Source: Euplotes aediculatus | Taxonomy: Eukaryota; Ciliophora; Spirotrichea; Euplotida; Euplotidae | Direction of reading: 5' to 3' | DNA length: 55,229 nucleotides | Assembly (NCBI GenBank): GCA_030463445.1 | Contig: JAQGFW010033586.1 | Span: forward strand, 1 to 55,229 | Shown: positions 25,752 through 35,089 of the stretch, in pieces | How the letters are laid out: every line of letters begins with the position of its first letter | How positions within the stretch are numbered: the first letter of the stretch is position 1 | The notes under the pieces: generated by a model | Told to the model about the DNA's origin: nothing | Databases searched by the model: none | Seen by the model: the letters and a program-made list of their open reading frames with translations, nothing else | Translations under genes and position numbers: made by a program

Positions 25752-26282
25752 TTATTGTTTAGATTCTGCTTGTTTTTTAATCTCTAATAACCAAACATCG
25801 TGGAGTTTTTGAAGTTTTTTTCCTTGAAACGTTTTCTCAAAAAATGTAAGCCAGCCGTTTTGGGATTCCTCGGTTATGAGTTTACAACCGCTAGGTGTTG
25901 GTACAATCAACCAAACATGATAACCCTGAATGCTTTTTTTCTGAGATTCCCAAGCCAAATAATTGTTCGGGATGTACTCTCTGACGGTAGATTCAAACTT
26001 CAACCCCATTGTCTCCCAATCAAAAATCGAATTTTCCTGCAAAAATTGGTGAGCTGGGTCTCGTAAGACCACATTCTTTGCTCCTTTATAATAGCTTTGC
26101 CAGCTTTTTGCATCAATCAGTACAGCCCAAACGGCTTCGGGCAATGCCTTGATTTCAATCTCATTCTGAACAAAAAATTTACTCTTTGCTGGCTCATAAT
26201 TGGCTGGCCAGACGATAGAACTCCGCTGAGCAAATAAATTTGCACAAACAAAAAAGATTGGAATAAACAGTGATTTTGCCAT
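25752..26282 (-). CDS. Exported SRPBCC-fold protein
   Basis: The 176-residue protein has a signal peptide ending near LFAQ and a START/SRPBCC-type domain: EIKALPEAVWAVLIDAKSWQSYY at the start and FEKTFQGKKLQKLHDVWLLEIKK in the last helix. Such domains bind hydrophobic ligands. The tail lies on the same strand, 4 bases before the membrane-protein gene, so they may form one unit with the SDR gene. Confidence 0.78.
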   Translation of the reverse strand: MAKSLFIPIFFVCANLFAQRSSIVWPANYEPAKSKFFVQNEIEIKALPEAVWAVLIDAKSWQSYYKGAKNVVLRDPAHQFLQENSIFDWETMGLKFESTVREYIPNNYLAWESQKKSIQGYHVWLIVPTPSGCKLITEESQNGWLTFFEKTFQGKKLQKLHDVWLLEIKKQAESKQ

Positions 26283-26340
26283 TGACTTTGTTTTTTGGCA
26301 AAATTGGGGCTTATCTCACCCATAAAACGATAACAAATGT

Positions 26341-26919
26341 TTATAGTTTTCGAGAATCTTCTTTTTTTAGTCGGCTCAAATGCACCGAACTGATGCCCAA
26401 ATAAGATGCAATCATGTGTTGCGGAACTCGATTATGGATATTGGGGAATACCTGCGTGATGCTTTCGTAGCGTTGTTTGGGAGTAGAAAAATATTGACTT
26501 TTGATTTGATTATCGTGAAAAACAAAATAAAATTCGGCAATCAATCTGCCCAATTTATTGCCTTGTTTGAGGTTTTGATAACCCCATTCGACAGCTTTCC
26601 GAGGCATTACAACAACTTCGGTAGTTTCTATGGCTTGTAGGTAATAAATTGAAGGTGTTTTTTGGATAAAGCTGGCATAATCGGCGATAAATTGGTTTTC
26701 GACCGTAAAATTTGTGGTATGTTCGACCCCTTCGTTATCAACCAAAAGATTGCGAGTTATGCCTTTACAAACAAAGTAAACTTCGTTACAAACTACGTCT
26801 GGAACACTCAAAAAGGCTTTCTTTTTGAATGTTTTCACATAACAATCGTTCAATAATTGAGCCATTTCGTCATCCGAAATCTCAATCATTTGTCTGATAG
26901 CCGCTTTGAATTGTTCCAT
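26341..26919 (-). CDS. Crp/Fnr-family transcriptional regulator
   Basis: The 192-residue protein has the nucleotide-binding-like roll (VYFVCKGITRNLLVDNEG) and the short C-terminal HTH of the Bacteroidota subgroup (VPQHMIASYLGISSVHLSRL). It is 58 bases upstream of the SRPBCC, membrane and SDR genes in the same orientation, so these are its likely targets. The ligand is unknown. Confidence 0.88.
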   Translation of the reverse strand: MEQFKAAIRQMIEISDDEMAQLLNDCYVKTFKKKAFLSVPDVVCNEVYFVCKGITRNLLVDNEGVEHTTNFTVENQFIADYASFIQKTPSIYYLQAIETTEVVVMPRKAVEWGYQNLKQGNKLGRLIAEFYFVFHDNQIKSQYFSTPKQRYESITQVFPNIHNRVPQHMIASYLGISSVHLSRLKKEDSRKL

Positions 26920-26939
26920 ACTTACGAATATCCGAAAAA

Positions 26940-27734
26940 TTACTCTTCTTTCTTAGCAATCTTTTTCTTCTTTTTGGGTTTTGGCACAATGGGGCGTTTG
27001 GCGAGTTCGATGTTGTATTCTAATAAATCTCGAATCACAACCGAGGCACAAACCCCACCAAAAGCCGCTGGCATATACGAAATCGTACCGTATGCCGAAC
27101 GTTTGAAATTGCTCCCATCGGTCAAAATCAAAGATTCTTTGTCGTTGGGTTCGGCAGAAAAAACCGCTTTGATTCCTGCATTTACACTCAAACGACGGAT
27201 TCTCTTACGGACATAATGAGCAAAATTGCATTGATACGTATCAAACAAATCTGTTACTTGGATTCGGGTCGGGTCAATCTTTCCACCCGCCCCCATCGAG
27301 CTGACGATTCGCTGCCCTTTTTGATAGGCGGTTGAAAGAAGCATCAGTTTTGGAGTAATACTATCAATAAAATCCATGACATAATCAAACTTTTGCTCCA
27401 GAATCTCCTCGCACTTTTGCGGCGAAAGAAACTCTTTGACGACACTTAATTTTAACTCTGGATTAATTGCCAGCAGGCGTTCGGCCATAATATCGGCTTT
27501 CGATACCCCGTGATTGGTTGCCAATGCAGGCAACTGGCGGTTTCGGTTTGTGGGGTCCACGACATCGCCATCTACGATTGTCATTTCGCCAACGCCAGCT
27601 CGGCAAATAAATTCGGCAGCAAAAGAACCTACACCGCCCAGCCCCACAACCAAAACATGGGCATTTTGTAGTTTCTGGATTCCTTCGTCGCCAACTAAAA
27701 GTTTAGACCTCGATAACCAACCTAAATCTGACAT
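26940..27734 (-). CDS. tcdA: tRNA threonylcarbamoyladenosine dehydratase
   Basis: From the ATG at 27734 (MSDLGWLSRSKLLVG) this is 264 residues of E1-like/ThiF fold. It cyclises t6A to ct6A at position 37 of ANN-decoding tRNAs using ATP. Visible features are the nucleotide loop VVGLGGVGSFAAE, the DGDVVDPTNRNRQLPA segment and the FIDSITPKL strand. A lysine-rich tail (KPKKKKKIAKKEE) follows. The TatD-like gene is directly upstream on the same strand. Confidence 0.92.
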   Translation of the reverse strand: MSDLGWLSRSKLLVGDEGIQKLQNAHVLVVGLGGVGSFAAEFICRAGVGEMTIVDGDVVDPTNRNRQLPALATNHGVSKADIMAERLLAINPELKLSVVKEFLSPQKCEEILEQKFDYVMDFIDSITPKLMLLSTAYQKGQRIVSSMGAGGKIDPTRIQVTDLFDTYQCNFAHYVRKRIRRLSVNAGIKAVFSAEPNDKESLILTDGSNFKRSAYGTISYMPAAFGGVCASVVIRDLLEYNIELAKRPIVPKPKKKKKIAKKEE

Positions 27735-27775
27735 CTTTTTACTTAATTTCAACGGATTCAGCAATCCGCCTCTTT

Positions 27776-28441
27776 TTATAGACTTAAATAATTTTCAAAT
27801 ACAATTTGCTCTAATTCTTCAACCGCCATCTTTTTGATTTCAGCAACTTTCTCGTATACACTTTTTATCGAAATCTCATTATCATCGGTCTCGATAAATA
27901 GCTGATTTAGAGGGAGTTCACTTACAACTTTCGCCGCATTTGATTCGTCCTGTAAAACCGCCGCTCCGATTGATAAATAAAAACCTTTTTCGATTAATTG
28001 TTTGGCGATTTGTTCGTTTTGATTGAATCCATGAACAATCATTGGTACTTTGGGACGGATGATTTTCTTAATCGAGACCAATTCGCTAAAACACCTGACA
28101 CAATGAATGATAACGGGTTTTCTTAAATCCTCGGCAATACGAATCTGTTTGATGAATACTTCTTCTTGGAGTTGTAGATTCGGGCCTTTCAGTCTATCGA
28201 GTCCGCACTCGCCAATCAGCCTAACTAATTGACTTTTAGATAATTCGGCTAATTTATCAAGCTGCAATTTATAATTGAGTTCATCAATAAACCACGGATG
28301 GATTCCGAGCGAAATCGGCTCGGTTTCGGATTCTAAACCAAAATTGTCGATATTTTCTTCACCATCGGGAATCGTCTGGTTAAAAATTATCTGTTCGCCA
28401 TCTTGTTTTATTCGATGGTGGGTATGTATATTTAGCAACAT
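27776..28441 (-). CDS. TatD-like metal-dependent hydrolase
   Basis: The 221-residue TIM-barrel protein shows the TatD signatures: NIHTHH for the first metal site, LGIHPW, GECGLDR, the KPVIIHCVR strand and ETDDNE near the end. It is shorter than canonical TatD (about 260) and is of the compact Bacteroidota type. The likely activity is 3'-5' exonuclease or DNase. It leads a unit with tcdA, with a candidate -7 element just upstream. Confidence 0.88.
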   Translation of the reverse strand: MLLNIHTHHRIKQDGEQIIFNQTIPDGEENIDNFGLESETEPISLGIHPWFIDELNYKLQLDKLAELSKSQLVRLIGECGLDRLKGPNLQLQEEVFIKQIRIAEDLRKPVIIHCVRCFSELVSIKKIIRPKVPMIVHGFNQNEQIAKQLIEKGFYLSIGAAVLQDESNAAKVVSELPLNQLFIETDDNEISIKSVYEKVAEIKKMAVEELEQIVFENYLSL

Positions 28442-28461
28442 CTTTGCACTTGATTAAAACT

Positions 28462-28469
28462 CAAAATTA
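28462..28469 (-). promoter_or_regulatory. Candidate -7 element of the tatD-like/tcdA unit
   Basis: On the minus strand this reads TAATTTTG, a match to TAnnTTTG, 20 bases before the TatD-like start codon. Confidence 0.45.
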
Positions 28470-28511
28470 AAACAAGAATACGATAAACGACATTTATTCG
28501 ACAAAAACTCC

Positions 28512-28976
28512 ATGAAAATTACCTTTAAATGCGTGCCTTTTGAGCAACTTTCACTGACCGAACTCTACAAAGCCATGACTCTCCGTCAAGAAGTCTTTGT
28601 GGTCGAGCAGAATTGTCCCTTTGTCGATGCCGACGGCAAAGACCCTCTGGCTTGGCATTGCATGGGATTGGACGAAAACGGAGAATTGATGGCATATACC
28701 CGTCTTTTTGATTTGAGCGTTTATTATGATGGCTACACCTCAATCGGTCGAGTGGTGTCGTCGTCGAAAGCAAGAGGAACAGGAATAGGAAAGCTATTGA
28801 TGCAAAAGTCTATTGAGTATTGTACCGAAGTTTTTGGAAATCAGCCGATTAAAATCGGAGCTCAAAAATACTTAGAGCAATTCTACGAATCGTTCGGTTT
28901 TAAATCAACGGGCGAGGATTACATCGAAGACGGGATTCTGCATACTTACATGACAAGAAATGTATCCGTTAAATAA
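28512..28976 (+). CDS. ElaA-type GNAT acetyltransferase
   Basis: The 154-residue protein matches the ElaA branch of GNAT enzymes: LRQEVFVVEQNCPFVDADGKD at the start, ARLFDL-type strand, GRVVSSSKARGTGIGKLLM as the acetyl-CoA loop, and QKYLEQFYESFGF near the end. The function is unknown. It diverges from the TatD-like gene. Confidence 0.9.
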   Translation: MKITFKCVPFEQLSLTELYKAMTLRQEVFVVEQNCPFVDADGKDPLAWHCMGLDENGELMAYTRLFDLSVYYDGYTSIGRVVSSSKARGTGIGKLLMQKSIEYCTEVFGNQPIKIGAQKYLEQFYESFGFKSTGEDYIEDGILHTYMTRNVSVK

Positions 28977-29079
28977 CTTTATTGAAACAAACTACTGAAT
29001 ACTAAGACAAAAATTCCTTTTTTTTGTTTTAAATTCACGATACAAATAATTGTCAGGCAATTATTTCAATTTAGCTTTC

Positions 29080-29117
29080 CTAATCTACTATAAAACGATG
29101 CCCCAAAAGTAGATTAG
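29080..29117. promoter_or_regulatory. Inverted repeat upstream of the MpaB-type oxygenase gene
   Basis: Arms CTAATCTACT (29080-29089) and AGTAGATTAG (29108-29117) are perfect complements with an 18-base loop, 51 bases before the gene. A second short palindrome AAATAATTG/CAATTATTT lies at 29044-29066. The first could be an operator or a leader hairpin. Confidence 0.45.
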
Positions 29118-29168
29118 CATACATGTTGTGCTTCTGAGGTTTGGAATATACCCCAATAAACAGAAGTC

Positions 29169-30248
29169 ATGATGTCCCCAAATTTTGACTCACAGTTTCT
29201 CGAATCAAATCGTTCGATTGGAGACCCTGTGGCTGACCGTGTAGTTCTTGAGTTATTGAGAGCGAAAGGTCATACTTATTTAAGAGAACTGATGCCCTTT
29301 TTGGGTGATTTCAGAAACGTTGATTACTACTCGCAAGACCCAATCTTGCAGGCGTATTTCAATCAGAATGCAGTATTACCCGCTTGGGCCGACCTCAAGC
29401 GGATTGATAACGCATGTAATCTTTTCAAGTCTTATTTTATCCCAATCGGTATGGCCTTGGGCTGCTATGCCTTACCTTATTGTTACCTCGCTGCCGATGG
29501 GGCTCAAGTGCTACATCTTTCGAGAAGAATCAAAGACGATACAACCAAACGAATCATCGAGACCTCAGATTTTGTAAATGGTGTACTCACCAAAGCCGAT
29601 TGGTATAATGGTAAAAATCTGATTAGAATCCTGAAAGTGCGGCTGTTGCACGCAATGGTTCGTGGATTTGCCAGCCAAAGCAAACAATGGCAAGCCGAAT
29701 GGGGACTGCCGATTAACCAAGAAGATATGGCGGGTACAAATTTGGCGTTTTCGTATATCTCGATAACTGGTTTGAAGAAAATGGGCTATCGGATTTCGAC
29801 CCAAAAACAGGATGACTATATCCATACGTGGGCGGTGATTGGAGCTATTCAGGGGATTCGTACCGAACTATTACCCCAAAATCTCGAACAATCAATGCTA
29901 CTGGATAGACAAATTACAAGAAGACTCTTTAAAGAATCGGAGGTTGGAAAAGACCTAATGAAATCGCTGATTCGGGGTTTACAAGAGATTAAACCCTATC
30001 CGATTATCCGAAATTTACCCATCGCACAAGCAAGAATCTTATTGGGCGATGAGTACGCCAAAATGCTTGGCTTACCCCGTTATCGTTTTGAGGAAGGTCT
30101 CATAAAAACCATGACCTACATGAACAGCGGCTACAATGCCATTAAGGATTTCTTTAAATTACAAAACAACCGATTTGTGATTGCGATGGAGAATTTCTTT
30201 TATCACAACCTCTTAGCAACCCACATACATGATGCAAAACCCGCCTAA
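29169..30248 (+). CDS. MpaB/latex-clearing-type haem oxygenase (DUF2236)
   Basis: The 359-residue protein belongs to the DUF2236 family, which includes fungal MpaB and bacterial rubber oxygenase Lcp, haem-b enzymes that cleave C=C bonds. The family signature LLHAMVRG (candidate haem-ligand His161) is present, with LGCYALPYCYLAADGA earlier, which lines the cofactor pocket. The substrate is unknown. A group III truncated haemoglobin is encoded convergently 40 bases away, though a functional link is speculative. The start is at 29169 or the adjacent ATG at 29172. Confidence 0.82.
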   Translation: MMSPNFDSQFLESNRSIGDPVADRVVLELLRAKGHTYLRELMPFLGDFRNVDYYSQDPILQAYFNQNAVLPAWADLKRIDNACNLFKSYFIPIGMALGCYALPYCYLAADGAQVLHLSRRIKDDTTKRIIETSDFVNGVLTKADWYNGKNLIRILKVRLLHAMVRGFASQSKQWQAEWGLPINQEDMAGTNLAFSYISITGLKKMGYRISTQKQDDYIHTWAVIGAIQGIRTELLPQNLEQSMLLDRQITRRLFKESEVGKDLMKSLIRGLQEIKPYPIIRNLPIAQARILLGDEYAKMLGLPRYRFEEGLIKTMTYMNSGYNAIKDFFKLQNNRFVIAMENFFYHNLLATHIHDAKPA

Positions 30249-30288
30249 TCGTGGGTATAGCTCTGATGACTTATTTACAAAATACCAT

Positions 30289-30693
30289 CTACGATTTCGA
30301 TTTTTTTGGGGCATTAATCTGATTGAGCTTGGCATTCATAATCTGCCCGATTTCGAGTGCTTTATTCTTGACAAATTCGGCTCTTTCGCCAGCAAAAAGC
30401 TCATCGGTAGTAATAAAAAAATAACTCAACCAACGCTCAAAATGACCGACATTCAGGGGTGTTCGCTCGTTGGCTTGAATATGCACCCACATCATGCCAC
30501 CGTCGTAGCTGCCAGTTTGAAAAAGCCAATTCTCCCAAAAATTATACATTCGTGGCAGATGCCTTTGCCATTCTTCTTCCGGCATATCAAAAATAGGTGC
30601 AAGGTATTCGTCTCTTCTCACCTTATAATAAAAACTATCGACCAATCTCACTACATCGTCTCGGTTCTGAATATCACTTTTTGTATCTATCAT
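30289..30693 (-). CDS. Group III truncated haemoglobin
   Basis: The 134-residue globin has the family landmarks FYYKVRRDEYLAPIF, MYNFWENWLF and NVGHFERWL, the last containing the proximal haem-ligand histidine (His84). Group III truncated haemoglobins bind oxygen and NO and are often linked to protection from reactive nitrogen species. A candidate -7 element (TACTTTTG on the minus strand, 30712-30719) lies just upstream. Confidence 0.93.
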   Translation of the reverse strand: MIDTKSDIQNRDDVVRLVDSFYYKVRRDEYLAPIFDMPEEEWQRHLPRMYNFWENWLFQTGSYDGGMMWVHIQANERTPLNVGHFERWLSYFFITTDELFAGERAEFVKNKALEIGQIMNAKLNQINAPKKSKS

Positions 30694-30711
30694 ACATCTT
30701 TATAATTCCTG

Positions 30712-30719
30712 CAAAAGTA
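30712..30719 (-). promoter_or_regulatory. Candidate -7 element of the truncated haemoglobin gene
   Basis: On the minus strand this is TACTTTTG, a full TAnnTTTG match, 18 bases before the start codon. Confidence 0.45.
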
Positions 30720-30741
30720 CTCTGTTACCTGCCGTTTTTTG

Positions 30742-31032
30742 TCAGTCAATATATTTTTCAAATGGTTTTGCATACTTCTCAATCATATATTCTGAACGCC
30801 TGTAAACTTGTGCTACAGAATGTTTTAGGTAAGTTTTTGCCCACTCTTCAATTGTACCGTTAAATTCCTGGTCTATATTACAAACGTGAAATTGAATTTG
30901 CATAGCAGCAGCCCAATTTATGTACAAGTTTTCAGGTATTGACTTAAATAAATTTACATAATGAGCGTCTTTACAAACCAATTTATCTCCTTCTAAAAGC
31001 CAATCTACTTCAAAATAAGTACTCGTTATTAT
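30742..31032 (-). pseudogene. 5'-truncated gene of unknown function
   Basis: An open frame ending at 30742 runs up to 31032 without an ATG; the earliest alternative start is a TTG at 30981. The protein looks real (mixed helical, with NWAAAMQIQFHV, EWAKTYLK and SEYMIEKYAKPF). It begins exactly where insertion-sequence debris starts, so its 5' part was probably lost when the element arrived. No family is recognised. Confidence 0.45.
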
Positions 31033-31735
31033 TTATTTTATGTTAAAAATCGAGAACGTAATTTTCCATATTTTTCCAAATTGAGCTAAACATTGATTGA
31101 CTGCGTAGAAAAGCGTATCCTTATTACTATAATCTATTGTTGATTTGTTCTTTCTTAATTTTACGCCAAAGTGTTTCAGCTATATTTAGTTGTGGAGAAT
31201 ACGGAGGAAAGTAAAAAATATATAATCCTCTATTTCCCATCAGACATTGCTCAGTAAGTTGCTCTAATTCAGCTAATAGCTCTACTTTATGGGTATATAA
31301 TTTTCCTTTACAGCGTTCCGTTTATATCGTCTGTCAAGGCTTTTAAAAAGACTTTAATGTACTAAGACTAACGGATTTTACCAGACTGTTGTTCCTATTC
31401 CGCTTTTGTTGTTTGTATTCGTTGTCGATGAGCTTTAACATTTAATAAAATAGACTCTATATCAGTCTCTTTGCTAAGTTTTGGCTTCGGTCCACGGTCT
31501 GGTTGTGTTTGTAAACCGTCTATTCCAAATGATGTGTCTTTTGGCCCATGAATTGACACTTACATTAGTCATACCCGTAATTTCTCCTACTTCTTAGGAT
31601 TTGCATCCTGTAGATTTTAATAGAATTACTTAGCACTCGATGTGAAAGGTATGTATTTTACCCGTTTTTAGCCATTGTTCTGAGGCTATTTTAGCTGTTT
31701 CGCTTAATAGTTGGTGTATTTACTCGTCCCATAGA
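31033..31735 (-). mobile_element. IS630-family transposase remnant
   Basis: On the minus strand, scattered frames match an IS630 transposase. An N-terminal HTH region comes first, with TNVSVNSWAK and GIDGLQTQPDRGPKPKLS. Next is the HRQRIQTTKAE linker. Last is the C-terminal DDE end FPPYSPQLNIAETLWRKIKKE. Many stops and frame changes are present and most of the catalytic core between linker and C-terminus is missing, so it is dead. I could not place its terminal repeats with confidence. No intact gene lies in this 700-base stretch. Confidence 0.75.
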
Positions 31736-31798
31736 ACAAAATTAAAAAAATAACATAAACTATTTATAAACTGACACTTAAAGGATTGAATTGAAATT

Positions 31799-32101
31799 GT
31801 GAATTTCTTCGATTCTCATAGTATAGCCTTTAAATCTCTGCAAGAAAATATTGATACATCAACTTCTTCAGGGAAACTGGTCTTTCATATTTTTGGGGCA
31901 TTAGCCGAATTTGAAAGAAATTTAATTGTTGATAGAACTAAGGTTGGACTTCAATCGGCAAGAGGTATCAAAGGGGGAAGAAAACATAAATTGGATGCAA
32001 CGGCTCAAAGCATGTATGATTCTAAAAAGCATACTATCAAGGAAATTTGCCAAACTTTAGGAATTACTAAGCCGACTCTTTATAAATATCTCAAACGATA
32101 G
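31799..32101 (+). pseudogene. C-terminal fragment of a serine recombinase (resolvase/invertase)
   Basis: The 100-residue frame (GTG at 31799) contains the second half of a Tn3-type resolvase catalytic domain (FKSLQENIDTSTSSGKLVFH, then GALAEFERNLIVDRT) and a complete C-terminal HTH (TIKEICQTLGITKPTLYKYLK). The N-terminal part with the nucleophilic serine is absent, with a stop just upstream. It cannot be an active recombinase. It is probably a relic of a transposon or integrative element that marks the left border of the stress-gene block. Confidence 0.82.
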
Positions 32102-32198
32102 AGTACAAACCGCAGATTTGCAGGAATAACCTCTAAATTATCATTGTTTTTAATATTAAAAGTCCATTTAGGAAATGTTTTTATTGAGGTTTGGTTAT

Positions 32199-33935
32199 TT
32201 ACATGATGAGTCGCACACCATTTAGCTCCGAAACTTTATATGGAAATTTATTACTTGGAGAGCTTATAAACATAAAATTAGTCGGTATTTTCCATTGCTG
32301 ACTTAATTTTGCAATTAAATCAGGCCCAAATTTACCTTCTATCTGAAGATATTCGAGGTCAATTTCTGGATAAGCTCTATCTAAAAGGTCAAAATCATTC
32401 ATAAAACTGGGTATAACTTGTCGATTTTTATCTACTACTGTAACGATTTTTAAACACTTTGTAATTTCGTTTTCTTGGACATAAATTATTACTTTGTTTA
32501 GTGAGGCAATATCATCGCCTTTCGAGAAATAAACAAACTCTTGTCGAGATAAACGGTTTAAAATACGGGTTAATTTAATCTCAATATATCTTGATTGATT
32601 TTTGAAAGAATCAAAAAAACTACGAAGTAAAATCAATAAATAGTTTAATACTTGGTTTCGAATCAGAAACAAAAAAATAATAAGCATTGTGGGCAAAAAA
32701 TATTGCAGAAATACTACTAAATAATCAGGATGAAGTTTAATATTCCCATAAATAGCAATCAAAATTGCCAAGATTGCGATTGCAACAATAATCTGCGGTG
32801 CATATTCGGGGCGAGGGAGTTTTTCTCGTTTTATTTTTAATAAAAAATTCCCAAATCCAAAATATGCCATCACTAAAAGGAAAGAGAATGTGTAAACACC
32901 CGCCAGTGGGCCCAGTTCGCCATTTGTTATCCATAAAACTGAAATACATAATAAGAAAAACACTATCAAGATTCGAGGCGATGAGCCTCTGGCATTTTCC
33001 TTTAATAAAAATTGAGGTAAAATTCTATCTAAGGTCATGCGTTTCATCAATCCTGCTACCCCAACATAAGATGTCAGTACTGCCCCGCTCAGAACCAAAA
33101 CAGCATCAATTGATATGATTGATGCCAAGGTAATCCCGCCAGTTTGTTTACCTAAGTATGAAAGCAATACTTCTTGATGGTCGCCAACACTTGTAATAGG
33201 AATAACTGCGATAATTGCCAATGCCATTAGCGGATTTATAACACTTACAGCCACCCACATATTACGGAGGGTTTTACGAAAAACTCCTTTATCTTGCTCT
33301 TCGATAAAATTTGCCGAACTTTCAAAGCCTGATATACCCAGCATGGCGGTACTAAAACCTAAGAAAAGTGCCATTGGTATGCTTCCTTTTACAGGTTGCT
33401 TAAAGTTGAGTTCTAAGACCATAGTGCCGCTTGAAAATATAAACCAAACAGCACTCAAAATCAAAAAAAGCATTGATAATAAGTGGAAGATAAAAATAAA
33501 AATTGCCACATTTGAAGATTCTTTAATGCCCGACATAATGAGCAACAAAAAGAAAATCAACAAACCCACTGTTGCCCAAATTACAGGAGTTGCGGGTACT
33601 AAACTATGCAAATAGTGCATGGCTTCACTTGCCGAAATCACAGCGGTTGCCATGTATGAAAGTATGGTTAGGCAGGCTGCAATAGAAGCATTGCTTTTGG
33701 AAGTCGTATTTAGAAGAATGTTGTAAGCACCACCGTTGAGTGGCAATGCTCCAACCGATTCACCGTAAATTTTTCGAAATAAATACAAAACGCCAGCTAC
33801 AATGAGTAAGGATATCCAAGCATATTGACCAGCATATAAGATTGATAACGCAGAAACATATAAACACGAAGAAGTAATATCATTTCCACAAATAGCAGTT
33901 GCGGCAAGTTCATTTAGTTTTTTATGAGTAGTCAT
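32199..33935 (-). CDS. APC-family amino acid/polyamine permease with cytosolic C-terminal domain
   Basis: The 578-residue protein has about 12 transmembrane helices. It starts with the APC-type SSCLYVSALSILYAG segment, shows the GFESSANFIEEQ motif after helix 6, and ends in a soluble region of about 150 residues (LNKVIIYVQENEI, IVTVVDKN, FMFISSPS). That tail resembles a USP-like regulatory domain. The substrate is unknown. It is the last gene of the usp operon, 8 bases behind the MscS gene, so it may import or exchange a compatible solute. Confidence 0.88.
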   Translation of the reverse strand: MTTHKKLNELAATAICGNDITSSCLYVSALSILYAGQYAWISLLIVAGVLYLFRKIYGESVGALPLNGGAYNILLNTTSKSNASIAACLTILSYMATAVISASEAMHYLHSLVPATPVIWATVGLLIFFLLLIMSGIKESSNVAIFIFIFHLLSMLFLILSAVWFIFSSGTMVLELNFKQPVKGSIPMALFLGFSTAMLGISGFESSANFIEEQDKGVFRKTLRNMWVAVSVINPLMALAIIAVIPITSVGDHQEVLLSYLGKQTGGITLASIISIDAVLVLSGAVLTSYVGVAGLMKRMTLDRILPQFLLKENARGSSPRILIVFFLLCISVLWITNGELGPLAGVYTFSFLLVMAYFGFGNFLLKIKREKLPRPEYAPQIIVAIAILAILIAIYGNIKLHPDYLVVFLQYFLPTMLIIFLFLIRNQVLNYLLILLRSFFDSFKNQSRYIEIKLTRILNRLSRQEFVYFSKGDDIASLNKVIIYVQENEITKCLKIVTVVDKNRQVIPSFMNDFDLLDRAYPEIDLEYLQIEGKFGPDLIAKLSQQWKIPTNFMFISSPSNKFPYKVSELNGVRLIM

Positions 33936-33943
33936 TTATTGAA

Positions 33944-34759
33944 TTAATTTTTGATATGAACATCGTGCTGAGGAAAAGGGATTTTAATCTTATTCTCACG
34001 GAAGTTCTCAAAAATACTAAATCTTAGGTCGCTTCTAACGTTTTCTACTCTAAATAAATCTTTTGTCCAGAAAAAAACTGAGAAAAAAAGTGCAGAATCA
34101 CCAAAATCTGTAAATCTAACAAAGGGCTTTGGATAACTCAAAACTGATTCGTTTTGGCTAACTAAATCGAGCAAAATCTTTTTAACTTGATTAATATCTG
34201 TATCATAATCTACGTTTGCAGTAACCTCGAATCTTGAAATATCGCTGTTGTGTGTCCAATTTTGGATATGATTGGAGGTTAAAATCGAATTTGGTAGGAT
34301 TATATACTTATCATCACGCGTGATAGCTGAAGTTGTGCGTAAAGTAATTTCCTGTATTTTACAAACCACATCGTTTACTTCAATCACATCGCCAACTTTG
34401 ATAGAAGCATCTATCAAAAGTATAATTCCTGACACGAAATCTTTGAAAAGAGTTTGAAGTCCAATACCTAAACCGACTAACAAAGCTGCCGAACCAGCTA
34501 AAATTACTGAAATATCGAAGCCTAAAACTTGAAAACTGTTGGCAATAGCTAATGTCAGTATGGTATATTTGAATAAATTGAACAACGAATATTTTTTTCC
34601 TTCTTCTATTTTGTGTGTTTTATAAATGGCTCTTTTTATTAAGAAAATTAGGATTATCGCAATTAAAGCGGTCATTAAAAGTCCAATGAGTGACGAAAAT
34701 CGAATGTCGATATTGCCAAATTTTATAATTGAGAAGTTTAATATATCTTGAATATTCAT
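33944..34759 (-). CDS. MscS-type mechanosensitive channel
   Basis: The 271-residue protein has three N-terminal helices, the pore-lining ILAGSAALLVGLGIGLQ helix (TM3, Gly/Ala pattern), the beta domain signature TLFKDFVSGIILLID and VGDVIEV, and the C-terminal domain. The length equals that of small-conductance MscS. It releases solutes on hypo-osmotic shock in the inner membrane. Its position in an operon with a compatible-solute-type synthase and a permease supports an osmotic role. Confidence 0.93.
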   Translation of the reverse strand: MNIQDILNFSIIKFGNIDIRFSSLIGLLMTALIAIILIFLIKRAIYKTHKIEEGKKYSLFNLFKYTILTLAIANSFQVLGFDISVILAGSAALLVGLGIGLQTLFKDFVSGIILLIDASIKVGDVIEVNDVVCKIQEITLRTTSAITRDDKYIILPNSILTSNHIQNWTHNSDISRFEVTANVDYDTDINQVKKILLDLVSQNESVLSYPKPFVRFTDFGDSALFFSVFFWTKDLFRVENVRSDLRFSIFENFRENKIKIPFPQHDVHIKN

Positions 34760-34771
34760 ATTTTATCAATT

Positions 34772-35071
34772 TTAATTAAAACGTTTTTTTTCTCTATTTC
34801 TCCTTAGTTTTCTTTCCATTGCCTCCACCGCACTCAGAATACTTTCTTTTAGCGATTTTCTGTGTTTTTTAATAAATTGATTTTCGCCAGGTAGCGAAAC
34901 TAAGATTTCGCACCAACGAAAAGTCTCAATTGAGTCATTTCCATTTTTCAAAATCACATCAATTCTTATAATATTTGTTTGATGTGAAAACAGTTTACCT
35001 ACTTTTTCATTGACAAAATCGGTTATGTTTTCGGTGGTTGCAAAGTGCGGAGTCTGAAGGGTAATATTCAT
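34772..35071 (-). CDS. Short ribosome hibernation-promoting factor (HPF/RaiA family)
   Basis: The 99-residue protein has the HPF/RaiA fold signature: MNITLQTPHFATTENITDFV at the start, IDVILKNGND in the middle strand and SLKESILSAVEAMERKLRR in the last helix. Short forms bind the 30S decoding region and silence or dimerise ribosomes in stress. Placement inside the usp operon matches a stress response. Confidence 0.92.
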   Translation of the reverse strand: MNITLQTPHFATTENITDFVNEKVGKLFSHQTNIIRIDVILKNGNDSIETFRWCEILVSLPGENQFIKKHRKSLKESILSAVEAMERKLRRNREKKRFN

Positions 35072-35089
35072 ATTTTTGTAAATTTTAAT

